Shown here: piece after piece, positions 22,216 to 29,812 of the stretch
Position numbering within the stretch: the first letter of the stretch is position 1
How the letters are laid out: every line of letters starts with the position of its first letter
NCBI RefSeq assembly: GCF_018139485.1
Contig: NZ_JAGSNF010000004.1
Location: forward strand, 62,001 to 126,000
Direction of reading: 5' to 3'
Length of the DNA: 64,000 nucleotides
From: Phycicoccus avicenniae
Lineage (GTDB): Bacteria > Actinomycetota > Actinomycetes > Actinomycetales > Dermatophilaceae
The notes under the pieces: generated by a model
Seen by the model: the letters and a program-made list of their open reading frames with translations, nothing else
Database searches by the model: none
What the model was told of the DNA's origin: nothing
Made by a program: the position numbers and the translations under genes

Positions 22216-23673
22216 TCAGTCCGGGTCGCCGCTCCCGAGGACCGTCCACCCGGCCAGCGGCTCGCCGGCGACGACGTCCGCGGCGTCCCGGCGGCCGAGG
22301 ACGAAGTCCCCGACGGAGGACTCGCGCAGCCAGTCCAGGCCGAGGACCCGCGCGGAGAGGTCGGCGTCGCCGTTGCCGAGCGCGCACGGCGCGAGGTCGA
22401 GGTCGGTCGCCACGAGGTACATCGTCTGGTAGATCGCGCCGGTCGTGCGCAGCACGTTGGCGTAGGCGATCGAGCGGTACCGCCAGGACATCCGCTGGAA
22501 CCGGGCCGTCAGGGTGAGGAGCACGTCGGGGCTCGAGGGATGTCCGGTGGCGGCGGCCGCGACGGCGAGCATCGCGCGGGCCGGCTCGGGGTCGTCGTCG
22601 ACGAGCTCGAGGCGGTGCCGCAGGGCGTCGTAGTGGTAGACGCCGGGGTCGAGCCCGTCGCACCGCCGGACGGTGAGGTACAGCTCGTGCTCGTACAGCC
22701 CGCCTCCGCTCGGGTACGGACGGGAGACCTTGGACTCCTCGGCGGAGCCGACCGGGGGGTCGAAGCGCGCCCGGTCACGGAAGCTGCGGTGCAGGAAGGT
22801 CGCGAGCTCGACGAGGGTGACCGGCGCGTCGGCGTAGTCGCGCACCGAGCGCCGCTGCCGGACGGCGTCGGCGAGGCTGAGGCCCCCGGACCAGGGCGGC
22901 GGGTCGGGCAGGGCGACGACGCGCGCACACTCCGGACGGGGGTCGGTGACGGCGGGTAGCGGGTCGACGAGTCCGCGGTGAGGGCTGAGGGCACCGAGCG
23001 GCTCGTCCCACCGGCCGCTGCGACTGCGACTGTGCATGAGCAGGTCGTGGAAGTCCCACTGGCGCAGGACCTCGTCGGTGTCGCTGCGGAACGTCCCGTC
23101 GGCGTCCGCGCGCTCGAGCAGGCCCGCGCCGGCCCAGTGACCCAGCAGCTCAGCGGCCGCGAGGCCCCCGGGCAGGGTGGGGAGGTCGCCGACCCGGCGG
23201 GGCACGGCCACCTCGGCGGCGAGGGACCGGGCCTCGGGGGAGGTGAGGACGAAGCGGTGGACCGACCGCGGGCACTCGAGGACGAGCTGGTCCTCCCGGC
23301 TGCGCAGGAGGGCGAACCGGTCGAGCCGGACGACGTCGTCGTCGCTCGGCGGATGTGGGGTGTACCCGGTCGCCCGGGTCGTCCCCTCGTGCCGCATCAC
23401 CTCGTGCTCCGCCAGCGTCAGGCGGTTCGTCGCGAGGTGCGCGAGCCGGCCGAGCAGGGCGTCGGCGGCGCGCCGGGCCTCGTCGGGGAGGTCGTCACCG
23501 ACGGTCGCACCGTTCCCGGCGAGGTGCTCGCGGACCGGGACCGGCAGGCCCCGCAGGCGGGTGACCCTCCCGGCGCCGTCGAGGACGAGGTCCTCGCCGT
23601 CGAGGTCCGCAGCGACCGAGGGGCGCAGTCCGGCGCGGCCCTCGAGGAGGCCGACCGCGGGGAGCGGGGTCAT
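22216..23673 (-). CDS. SagB-type FMN dehydrogenase with N-terminal RiPP domain
   Basis: Protein of 485 aa. The N-terminal 190 residues form a helical/winged region seen in many SagB-type proteins (EHEVMRHEGTTRATGYTP, then RFALLRSREDQLVLEC). The C-terminal nitroreductase domain carries the flavin-site blocks SLADAVRQRRSVRDYADAPV, SRPYPSGGGLYEHELYLTV and TGAIYQTMYLVATDLDLAPCALG. TIGR03605 enzymes oxidise azolines to azoles in thiazole/oxazole-modified peptides. Its ATG overlaps the stop of the membrane protein gene (ATGA), so both share a promoter that carries the cluster palindrome. It is a second dehydrogenase beside the TbtE-like one, unusual for a single small precursor. Confidence 0.88.
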   Translation of the reverse strand: MTPLPAVGLLEGRAGLRPSVAADLDGEDLVLDGAGRVTRLRGLPVPVREHLAGNGATVGDDLPDEARRAADALLGRLAHLATNRLTLAEHEVMRHEGTTRATGYTPHPPSDDDVVRLDRFALLRSREDQLVLECPRSVHRFVLTSPEARSLAAEVAVPRRVGDLPTLPGGLAAAELLGHWAGAGLLERADADGTFRSDTDEVLRQWDFHDLLMHSRSRSGRWDEPLGALSPHRGLVDPLPAVTDPRPECARVVALPDPPPWSGGLSLADAVRQRRSVRDYADAPVTLVELATFLHRSFRDRARFDPPVGSAEESKVSRPYPSGGGLYEHELYLTVRRCDGLDPGVYHYDALRHRLELVDDDPEPARAMLAVAAAATGHPSSPDVLLTLTARFQRMSWRYRSIAYANVLRTTGAIYQTMYLVATDLDLAPCALGNGDADLSARVLGLDWLRESSVGDFVLGRRDAADVVAGEPLAGWTVLGSGDPD

Positions 23674-24272
23674 CGCGGAGCCGGGGCGGGCCGGAGTGCG
23701 TCGACGGCCATGAGGGCGAGCATCGCGACCCCGGTCAGGACCGCGGCGGCCGCGACGGCCTCGGCGCCGACGACCCATCCCAGAGCGAGGCCGAGCACGC
23801 CGAGGCCGGCGAGGGTCCAGCCGAGGACCCCGAAGACCGGCGCGTCGAAGGCGGAGGCGAAGGGGACGAAGTGCAGCCCGACGGCGAGGACGACGACCCC
23901 GGGCATGAGCTCGGGCCGACCCGCGGCGTCGAGCGCGACGCGGCCGACGGCGAACGCGGCGAGCATGCCGAGCACCGAGCCGGTGTAGACGAGCCCGGCG
24001 AACCGACCCGGCGGCTCGAGGTCCCGCAGACGGCGGCGACGCAGGAGGACCGCCCAGGCGCAGAGGGCCAGGGCCAGGGCCCACGCGGCGACGGCGAGCG
24101 CCGGCCAGGGGTCCGGCAGCAGCACACGGTTGACGTGGACGAACGCGCTGGCCCCCGACGCGCCGATGATGACGCCGAGCACCTGCGGGTGGAGCAGGTG
24201 GTGGATCCCCCGGTGTGGGCGGTCGAGGTCCGATGCGGGGGCGTGCACGGTGGGTCCTGTCGTCGCCGCCAT
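23670..24272 (-). CDS. Six-helix integral membrane protein of the RiPP cluster
   Basis: Membrane protein of 200 aa with about six hydrophobic helices starting near LGVIIGASGASAFVHV and ending near GVAMLALMAVDAL, plus a soluble N-terminus of 30 residues. No family is recognised with confidence. ATG 24272 is supported by GGAAGG about 9 nt upstream. It is the first gene of a two-gene operon with the SagB-type dehydrogenase and has a perfect TGAC-N4-GTCA palindrome 89 nt upstream. Immunity, export or localisation of the maturation complex are all possible. No catalytic residues can be pointed to. Confidence 0.7.
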   Translation of the reverse strand: MAATTGPTVHAPASDLDRPHRGIHHLLHPQVLGVIIGASGASAFVHVNRVLLPDPWPALAVAAWALALALCAWAVLLRRRRLRDLEPPGRFAGLVYTGSVLGMLAAFAVGRVALDAAGRPELMPGVVVLAVGLHFVPFASAFDAPVFGVLGWTLAGLGVLGLALGWVVGAEAVAAAAVLTGVAMLALMAVDALRPAPAPR

Positions 24273-24645
24273 GGCGGTCGTCCTTCCGGCCGGGGTGCTC
24301 ACCCCACCACTGTCCACCCCCCGCTGCCCCCGGTGCAGTGTCAGGACGCATCGTCAGCGGATGACGGGTGTCATCCGGGACGGCGATGGAGCCGGGGTGA
24401 TGCCAACGCGCCCCTGCACGCGCCATCACCCCGGCTCGTCCGGCGACGCCCTGCACGTCCCGGCCCGACCGCCACGTCCGAACGGACGCGACAGCCGTGA
24501 TGCGACATGGGGGGAACGGTGCCGCCCCCCTGCCTATTCCTCGTCCACCGAAAATCGCGTCGTTCACCTGCGAGGAGGTGTGGCTGTCGGAGCGATGGGT
24601 AAGGATGGACGGACTGACCGGCTACCTGATGGAAGGACCCCGGCC
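24273..24645. promoter_or_regulatory. Divergent region with palindrome copy 6 and the egtB leader
   Basis: 373 nt without a gene. An 18-bp palindrome at 24359-24376 has TGACGGGTGTCA (24362-24373) as its centre, 89 nt before the membrane-protein gene on the minus strand; it is the most symmetric copy in the window. On the plus side GGTAAGGATGG (24599-24609) is a possible -10 region for egtB, about 40 nt before its start, and GGAAGGA gives the ribosome site. The part between 24380 and 24590 shows no clear element. Confidence 0.55.
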
Positions 24646-25953
24646 ATGACCACCACGACGACGTGGGACCCCACCACGCTGACCAGCCGCTACGACGCCG
24701 TCCGCTCCCACACCGAGCGCCTCGCGTCCCCGCTGTCCCCCGAGGACCAGACCGTCCAGTCGATGCCCGACGTGTCACCCACGAAGTGGCACCGGGCGCA
24801 CGTGACGTGGTTCTTCGAGACCTTCGTGCTGTCCGAGCACGAACCGGGCTTCGCCCCGTTCCAGGACCAGTACTGGTTCCTCTTCAACAGCTACTACGAG
24901 GGCATCGGCCCGCGGTACGCCCGCCCCGACCGCGGCCTCGTCACCCGCCCGGGGGCGCACGAGGTCGGGGACTACCGCGGCAACGTCGACGAGCGGATGC
25001 GCGACCTCATGACGACGCTCGACGAGGGCACCCTCGACAAGCTCGCCGCGACGATCGAGCTCGGCTTCCACCACGAGCAGCAGCACCAGGAGCTGCTCCT
25101 CATGGACATCAAGCACGTCCTCTCCCGCAACCCGCTCCAGCCGGTGTACGCCGGACGCCCCCGCGCGTCCTGCGAGCCGGACGCGATGGGCTGGGTGGAC
25201 GTCGAGGGCGGGCTCGTCGAGGTCGGCCACGAGGGCGGCGGCTTCTCGTTCGACAACGAGCTGCCCCGGCACCGACAGTGGCTGGAGCCGTACCGCCTCG
25301 CCGACCGGCTCGTGACGAACGGCGAGTGGCTGGAGTTCATGCGCGACGGCGGGTACGCCCGTCCCGACCTGTGGCTCTCCGACGGCTGGGCGACGGTGAG
25401 GGCCGAGGACTGGGACGCGCCGTTCTACTGGACCGAGCACGACGGCGTCTGGCTCGAGCACACCCTGCACGGCACCTTCCCCGTCAACCCGGGCCTCCCG
25501 GTGAGCCACGTGAGCTTCTACGAGGCCGAGGCCTACGCGACGTGGGCGGGCAAGCGGCTGCCCAGCGAGGCCGAGTGGGAGCACGCCGTCGTCCAGGACG
25601 GTCAGGCGGGCGCCGAGGCGACGGCCGGCAACCTCGCCGACGACGAGAGCTACCACCCCTCGCCCGCCCCCGACCACGACGGGAAGCACCGGCTGCGCCA
25701 GGTGTACGGCGACTGCTGGGAGTGGACGTCGTCGGCCTACCACCCCTACCCGGGCTTCCACCCGCCCGAGGGCGCCATCGGCGAGTACAACGGGAAGTTC
25801 ATGTCGAACCAGATGGTGCTGCGCGGCGGCTGCGCCCTCACCCCGGCGGGGCACGCCCGGGCGACGTACCGCAACTTCTTCCCGCACCGCTCGCGATGGG
25901 CGCTCTCGGGTGTCCGGCTGGCCGACGGCGGCGTCGCGCGGGACCTCACGTGA
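24646..25953 (+). CDS. egtB: EgtB, hercynine oxygenase of ergothioneine synthesis
   Basis: Non-haem iron sulfoxide synthase of 435 aa that joins hercynine to a thiol (gamma-glutamylcysteine or cysteine, depending on the type) with O2. The N-terminal DinB-like helical domain supplies WHRAH and HHEQQHQE, whose three His bind iron, and the C-terminal FGE-sulfatase domain has VSHVSFYEAEAYATWAGKRLP, YGDCWEWTSSAY and RNFFPH. The stop overlaps the egtD start (GTGA), so the two are one operon. EgtA and EgtC are not encoded next to it in this window. The family call is firm; which thiol it uses cannot be read with confidence. Confidence 0.93.
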   Translation: MTTTTTWDPTTLTSRYDAVRSHTERLASPLSPEDQTVQSMPDVSPTKWHRAHVTWFFETFVLSEHEPGFAPFQDQYWFLFNSYYEGIGPRYARPDRGLVTRPGAHEVGDYRGNVDERMRDLMTTLDEGTLDKLAATIELGFHHEQQHQELLLMDIKHVLSRNPLQPVYAGRPRASCEPDAMGWVDVEGGLVEVGHEGGGFSFDNELPRHRQWLEPYRLADRLVTNGEWLEFMRDGGYARPDLWLSDGWATVRAEDWDAPFYWTEHDGVWLEHTLHGTFPVNPGLPVSHVSFYEAEAYATWAGKRLPSEAEWEHAVVQDGQAGAEATAGNLADDESYHPSPAPDHDGKHRLRQVYGDCWEWTSSAYHPYPGFHPPEGAIGEYNGKFMSNQMVLRGGCALTPAGHARATYRNFFPHRSRWALSGVRLADGGVARDLT

Positions 25954-26945
25954 GCGCGCGACCGGTCGAGCCGCGCGTCGAGGTCCTCCTCGACCCCGAC
26001 TGGGCCTCCGGCTCCCTCGTCGAGGACGTCCGACGCGGGCTCGGCGGCCTGCCCCGCCGGCTGCCGCCGAAGTGGTTGTACGACGACGTCGGCGCCCGGC
26101 TCTTCGACGAGATCACCCGGCTGCCGGAGTACTACCCGACCGAGGCCGAGCGCTCGATCCTCGCGGAGCACGCCGTCGACATCGCCGCGGCGTGCGACGC
26201 CTCCACCCTCGTCGAGCTCGGCAGCGGCACCTCCGACAAGACCCGGACACTGCTCGACGCCTTCCGGGCGCCCGACCGGCCCGGGGGGTCGCTGCGCCGG
26301 TTCGTCCCGGTCGACGTCAGCGACGCCACGCTCCGCGAGGCGGCCTCGATGCTCAGCGAGCGGTACCCCGGCCTGGCCGTCGAGGCCGTCGTCGGTGACT
26401 TCACGCTGCACCTCGGCCGGCTGCCGCGCGGGGACCGCCGGATGGTCGCCTTCCTCGGCAGCACGATCGGCAACTTCTACCGCGAGGAGCGGGCGGCCTT
26501 CCTCGGGGCGCTCGCCGACTCGCTCGACACCGGGGAGTGGCTGCTCCTCGGGACCGACCTCGTCAAGGACGAGGGCCGGCTGCTCGCTGCCTACGACGAC
26601 TCCGCCGGGGTCACCGAGCGGTTCATCCGCAACTGCCTCACCGTCGTCAACCGCGAGCTCGGGGCCGACTTCGACCCCGGAGCCTTCTCGTACGCGCCGC
26701 TGTGGGACCGCCGGATGGAGCGGGTCGACATGCGGCTGCGCGCCGAGGAGGACCAGCACGTCACCGTGCCAGGCGCGGGCCTCGAGATCGACGTCGCCGC
26801 CGGTGAGGAGATCCGCGTCGAGATCTCGACGAAGTTCCGCTTCGCCGGGATCCGCGACGAGCTCGCCGAGGCCGGCTTCTCCGTCACGCAGAGCTGGACG
26901 GACGCAGCGGGCGACTTCGCCCTCACCCTCGCCCGCCGGGACTGA
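25950..26945 (+). CDS. egtD: EgtD, histidine N-alpha-methyltransferase
   Basis: SAM-dependent enzyme of 331 aa that trimethylates histidine to hercynine, the first ergothioneine step. Family blocks are KWLYDDVGARLFDEITRLPEYYPTEAE near residue 35, the SAM-site text VELGSGTSDKTRTLLDA, FLGSTIGNF, and a C-terminal substrate region with NRELGADFDPGAFSY and EIRVEISTKF. The length is normal. It is translated from GTG inside the egtB stop. Ergothioneine is a thiol antioxidant common in actinobacteria, and nothing links it directly to the RiPP cluster beyond position. Confidence 0.94.
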   Translation: MSARPVEPRVEVLLDPDWASGSLVEDVRRGLGGLPRRLPPKWLYDDVGARLFDEITRLPEYYPTEAERSILAEHAVDIAAACDASTLVELGSGTSDKTRTLLDAFRAPDRPGGSLRRFVPVDVSDATLREAASMLSERYPGLAVEAVVGDFTLHLGRLPRGDRRMVAFLGSTIGNFYREERAAFLGALADSLDTGEWLLLGTDLVKDEGRLLAAYDDSAGVTERFIRNCLTVVNRELGADFDPGAFSYAPLWDRRMERVDMRLRAEEDQHVTVPGAGLEIDVAAGEEIRVEISTKFRFAGIRDELAEAGFSVTQSWTDAAGDFALTLARRD

Positions 26946-27022
26946 GCCACCGCCGGGCAACCTTCGACACCCGGCGCCGCCGAGATGCCGCGGGAGGCGG
27001 CGCGGTCGACGAGACTGGGGCG

Positions 27023-27865
27023 ATGCTCCTGCGCGGTCGCCACGTCCTGCTCACCGGCGCGACGGGGGCGATCGGGCAGCGGCTCGCGGAGGGCCTCGCC
27101 GTGCGGGGCGCCCTCGCGACGCTCGTCGCCCGGTCCGAGGAGGACCTGAGCCGGCTCGCCGAGCGTGTCGGCGGGCGGTCGTTCGCCGCCGACCTCACCG
27201 ACCGGGCCGCCCGGGACGACCTGGTGCCGCGGGTCGAGGCGGGGCACGGGCCGGTCGACGTCGTCGTCCACAACGCGGGGGTCGAGACCGCGGGCCTCCT
27301 CGTCGACCTGGGACCCGACGACGTCGAGCGCACGAGCGCCCTCAACCTCGTGGCCCCGCTCGATCTCACCCGGGCGCTCCTGCCCGGCATGCTCGAGCGG
27401 GGCCGTGGGCACGTCGTCATGGTGTCCTCGCTCGCGGGGGTGGCGAGCTTCCCGGGTCTCGCGGTCTACGGCGCGACGAAGGCCGGGCTGACGCAGGCGA
27501 GCGCCGCCCTCGCGACAGAGCTCCGCGGGACCGGGGTCCGCACGACCGTCGCCGAGCTGGGCCCCGTCGCCTCGCCGATGATGGACCGGGTCCGTGAGCA
27601 CCCGACCGTCGCCGCCTCCTTCGCGCGGGCCCGGCTCCTGCGGGTGCTGCGCGACCTCGACCCCGACGAGGCGGCCCGAGCGGTGCTCGACGCCGTGGAG
27701 GCCGACCGGTCCGTCGTCCGCCGCCCCCGGCGGGCGGCCCCACTCGCCCTCCTGCCCGCGGCGCCGCGCCGGCTCGTCGGCACCGTGCTGCGGGGGGTCC
27801 CCGTCGTCCGTGCGGGCGAGCGACCCGACGGGACGGCCGCTCGCCGCGCCGGGAGCGACGCGTGA
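27023..27865 (+). CDS. Short-chain dehydrogenase/reductase
   Basis: Classical SDR of 280 aa using NAD(P)H. It has TGATGAIGQRLAEGLA (cofactor TGxxxGxG) near the N-terminus, NAGVE in place of the NNAG motif, the catalytic Ser in MVSSLAGVASF, and Tyr-Lys in YGATKAG. GAGACT six bases before the ATG resembles a -10 element and no ribosome site is present, so the message may be leaderless. The stop overlaps the next gene (GTGA), an E2-type acyltransferase, so the two probably act in one pathway. The C-terminal tail resembles SDRs linked to lipid metabolism, but the substrate is unknown. Confidence 0.85.
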   Translation: MLLRGRHVLLTGATGAIGQRLAEGLAVRGALATLVARSEEDLSRLAERVGGRSFAADLTDRAARDDLVPRVEAGHGPVDVVVHNAGVETAGLLVDLGPDDVERTSALNLVAPLDLTRALLPGMLERGRGHVVMVSSLAGVASFPGLAVYGATKAGLTQASAALATELRGTGVRTTVAELGPVASPMMDRVREHPTVAASFARARLLRVLRDLDPDEAARAVLDAVEADRSVVRRPRRAAPLALLPAAPRRLVGTVLRGVPVVRAGERPDGTAARRAGSDA

Positions 27866-28653
27866 GCCCTCGGCCCGTCCGGCGCAAGATCGCCGCCGCC
27901 ACCTGGCGCGCGCCCGCCGAGGGCCGGATCCACGCCCGCACCGTCGTCGACGTCAGCGCCGCCCTCGCCCACGTGGACCACCTGAGGGAGACGACCGGGG
28001 AGCGGGTGACGCTGCTGCACCTCGTCGGCGCCGCCCTCGGGCGGGCCCTGCGCGCCGTCCCCGAGGCCCGGGCCCGGGTCGTCCTCGGGCGGGTCGTGCG
28101 CACCGACGACTGCACCGTCGCGTTCGCGGTCGACGTCGCCGACGGGCTCGACCTCGGGCCGGTGCGGGTCCAGCACGCCGACCGGGCCACGACGGTCGAG
28201 GTGACCCGGAGCCTGTCGGCCTCGGCGGCCACGCTGCGGCGGGCCGAGGACCGGCACCACCGCCGCACGAGCGCGCTGGTGCGGGTCGCGCCGTGGTGGG
28301 TCATGCGACCGGTCATGGCGACGGCGAGCGTGCTCGTCGGCGGCTTCGGCGTCCCCGCGTTCGGCCAGCCCGGCCGACCGCTCGGGACGGCCTTCGTGTC
28401 GAACGTCGGCAGCCTGGGCCTGGACGAGGCGTTCCTCGCCCCGGCACCGTTCGCGCGGACGGCGGTCTACCTCGCCGTGGGCGCCGTACGGGACCGGCCC
28501 GTGGCCGTCCACGGCGAGGTCGTCGTGCGCCCGACGGTCGTCCTCGTCGCCACGGCGGACCACCGCATTGTCGACGGCGCCCACGCCGGCCGGCTGCAGC
28601 GGGTGCTCGTCGACCTGCTCGCCGACCCCGCGGCGCTCGACGTGGCAGGCTGA
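27862..28653 (+). CDS. 2-oxoacid dehydrogenase E2-like acyltransferase domain, no lipoyl domain
   Basis: Protein of 263 aa corresponding only to the catalytic domain of dihydrolipoamide acyltransferases. The active-site motif ATADHRIVDGAHAGRL near residue 230 holds the catalytic His and Asp, and TAFVSNVGSLGLDEAF gives the conserved NxGxxG-like turn. There is no lipoyl or E1-binding domain, so it cannot act as a normal E2 core by itself. An internal hydrophobic stretch (MRPVMATASVLVGGFGV) is unusual. It is coupled to the SDR by a 4-nt overlap and followed by a terminator. It may be a free acyltransferase; the substrate is unknown. Confidence 0.75.
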   Translation: MSPRPVRRKIAAATWRAPAEGRIHARTVVDVSAALAHVDHLRETTGERVTLLHLVGAALGRALRAVPEARARVVLGRVVRTDDCTVAFAVDVADGLDLGPVRVQHADRATTVEVTRSLSASAATLRRAEDRHHRRTSALVRVAPWWVMRPVMATASVLVGGFGVPAFGQPGRPLGTAFVSNVGSLGLDEAFLAPAPFARTAVYLAVGAVRDRPVAVHGEVVVRPTVVLVATADHRIVDGAHAGRLQRVLVDLLADPAALDVAG

Positions 28654-28689
28654 CGAGCGGGTCGACCCCGACCACGGGCGCCGGACACG

Positions 28690-28724
28690 ACGGAGGGCCA
28701 CCCGGCGTCCGGGTGGCCCTCCGT
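28690..28724. terminator. Bidirectional hairpin terminator
   Basis: Perfect 16-bp inverted repeat with a 3-nt loop (28690-28705 with 28709-28724), between the convergent E2-like gene and bacterioferritin. Confidence 0.8.
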
Positions 28725-28739
28725 GCCGTGCGGGATCGG

Positions 28740-29234
28740 TCAGGACGGGTCGGGACCGGTCCCGGGCTCGATCATCGTCGCGAGGTACTGCTGGACGCTG
28801 ATCCGCTCGATGGCCTCGAGCTGGGACTCGAAGAAGTCGGCGTGCTTCTCCTCGTCGCGGACCATCTCCTCGAAGATCGCGGCCGAGCCGTGGTCGCCGA
28901 GGTCGTGGCACTCCTTGGCCGCGGCGTTGAACTGCGCGACGGCGGCCAGCTCGGAGGCGTGCGCGAGCCGGAGCATCTCCTCGGCGGTCTCGCCGACGGT
29001 GATGGAGTTCAGCTTCTGGACGTTGGGGTGGCCCTCGAAGAAGAGGATGCGGTTGATGATCGCGTCGGCGTCGCGCATCTCGTCGATGGACAGGTCGTAG
29101 AAGACCTTGCCGAGCCGGGTGAAGCCCCAGTTGTCGAGCATCCTCGCGTGGAGGAAGTACGTGTTGGTCACGGTGAGCTCGAAGGTCAGGGCCTCGTTGA
29201 ACAGGTCCACGACCCGCCGGTCAACTGGCTGCAC
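28740..29234 (-). CDS. bfr: Bacterioferritin
   Basis: Haem-containing ferritin of 164 aa that stores iron in a 24-mer. The ferroxidase helices are visible: NEALTFELTVTNTYFLHARM, EMRDADAIINRILFFEG (its Met is the haem ligand), ELAAVAQFNAAAKECHDLGD and EEKHADFFESQLEAIERI. GTG 29234 is chosen because GAGGAGA lies about 6 nt upstream and VDRR follows directly, as in other Bfr proteins. The start overlaps the end of the bfd gene by 14 nt, so storage and release proteins are co-transcribed. The upstream iron box suggests IdeR/DtxR control. Confidence 0.93.
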   Translation of the reverse strand: MQPVDRRVVDLFNEALTFELTVTNTYFLHARMLDNWGFTRLGKVFYDLSIDEMRDADAIINRILFFEGHPNVQKLNSITVGETAEEMLRLAHASELAAVAQFNAAAKECHDLGDHGSAAIFEEMVRDEEKHADFFESQLEAIERISVQQYLATMIEPGTGPDPS

Positions 29235-29464
29235 GGATGCTCTCCTCGTCGATGCTGATGGCCCGCAGGTCGTCCATCGTGCGGGCTCGGACCACGTCAT
29301 GGTCGCAGACGATCGCCTTGACCGCGAAGACGCAGCCGCCACAGTCGGTCCCCGCACCGGTCTCGCGGCAGACGGCGGCGAGCGAGGTGGCGCCGGCGTC
29401 GACGGCGTCGGTGATCGCCCGGTCGTTGACGACCTTGCAGTGACAGATGATCACGCGGCACCTC
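29221..29464 (-). CDS. bfd: Bacterioferritin-associated ferredoxin (Bfd-like)
   Basis: [2Fe-2S] protein of about 80 aa that passes electrons to bacterioferritin to mobilise iron. Four cluster Cys are present: ICHCK at residues 4-6 and CGGC in mid-protein (AGTDCGGCVFAVK). The GTG at 29464 is preferred because GGAGG lies 6 nt upstream and the protein then begins IICHCK, as expected; a longer frame has no support. It overlaps the bfr start. The C-terminal tail of about 30 residues (VVRARTMDDLRAI) is longer than in E. coli Bfd, as in other actinobacteria. Confidence 0.88.
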
Positions 29465-29514
29465 CGCTCCCGAGCACGCCCACCCCGTCGGTGGTGAGGA
29501 CAACCTAACCACAC

Positions 29515-29533
29515 AAAGGTGAGGCTCACCTAA
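29515..29533. promoter_or_regulatory. IdeR/DtxR iron box upstream of bfd-bfr
   Basis: The 19-mer AAAGGTGAGGCTCACCTAA agrees with the known consensus TTAGGTTAGGCTAACCTAA at 15 of 19 positions and is palindromic over AGGTGAG/CTCACCT. A half-site, AACCTAACC, lies at 29502-29510. It is about 50 nt before the bfd start, so iron-dependent control of this operon is likely. Confidence 0.85.
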
Positions 29534-29604
29534 CAGACCGCTGAGAGCGGGTCGCGCGTTCCGGGGACCGGGACGCCCGTCGCCCGCGGCGCCGATCCCC
29601 TGCC

Positions 29605-29670
29605 TGTCGCCCGATCTCGAGGTCGGGCAACACGCAGGCGCGCGGCGCCGGCTCCCTGCGTGTTGCCCGA
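29605..29670. repeat. Nested inverted repeats built from TGTYGCCCGA
   Basis: TGTCGCCCGA (29605-29614) faces TCGGGCAACA (29623-29632), and a 16-bp perfect stem (29623-29638 with 29655-29670, loop 16 nt) adds a third copy, TGTTGCCCGA, at 29661-29670. Two alternative hairpins can form. The arrangement resembles REP/BIME-type extragenic repeats or a compound terminator. Confidence 0.65.
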
Positions 29671-29812
29671 TCTCGACGGCGGGTCGACCGGGCCCGGTGC
29701 TGCGATGTCGCCGAGCACCACGCACCGGGCCGCCGGGTGGCCTCGGCACACAGGGCGCACGTCCGGCCCGCGGTGCCATCATCGACGGGCCACCCCAGCG
29801 AAGGGACCTCCC

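Larger units (their letters stand above)
29465..29812. other. Intergenic region: iron box plus repeat array
   Basis: 348 nt without a gene between bfd and an alpha/beta hydrolase. It holds the IdeR/DtxR site (29515-29533, with a further half-site at 29502-29510) and an inverted-repeat array at 29605-29670. AGGGACCTCCC just before 29813 provides the hydrolase ribosome site. Nothing else stands out. Confidence 0.6.
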
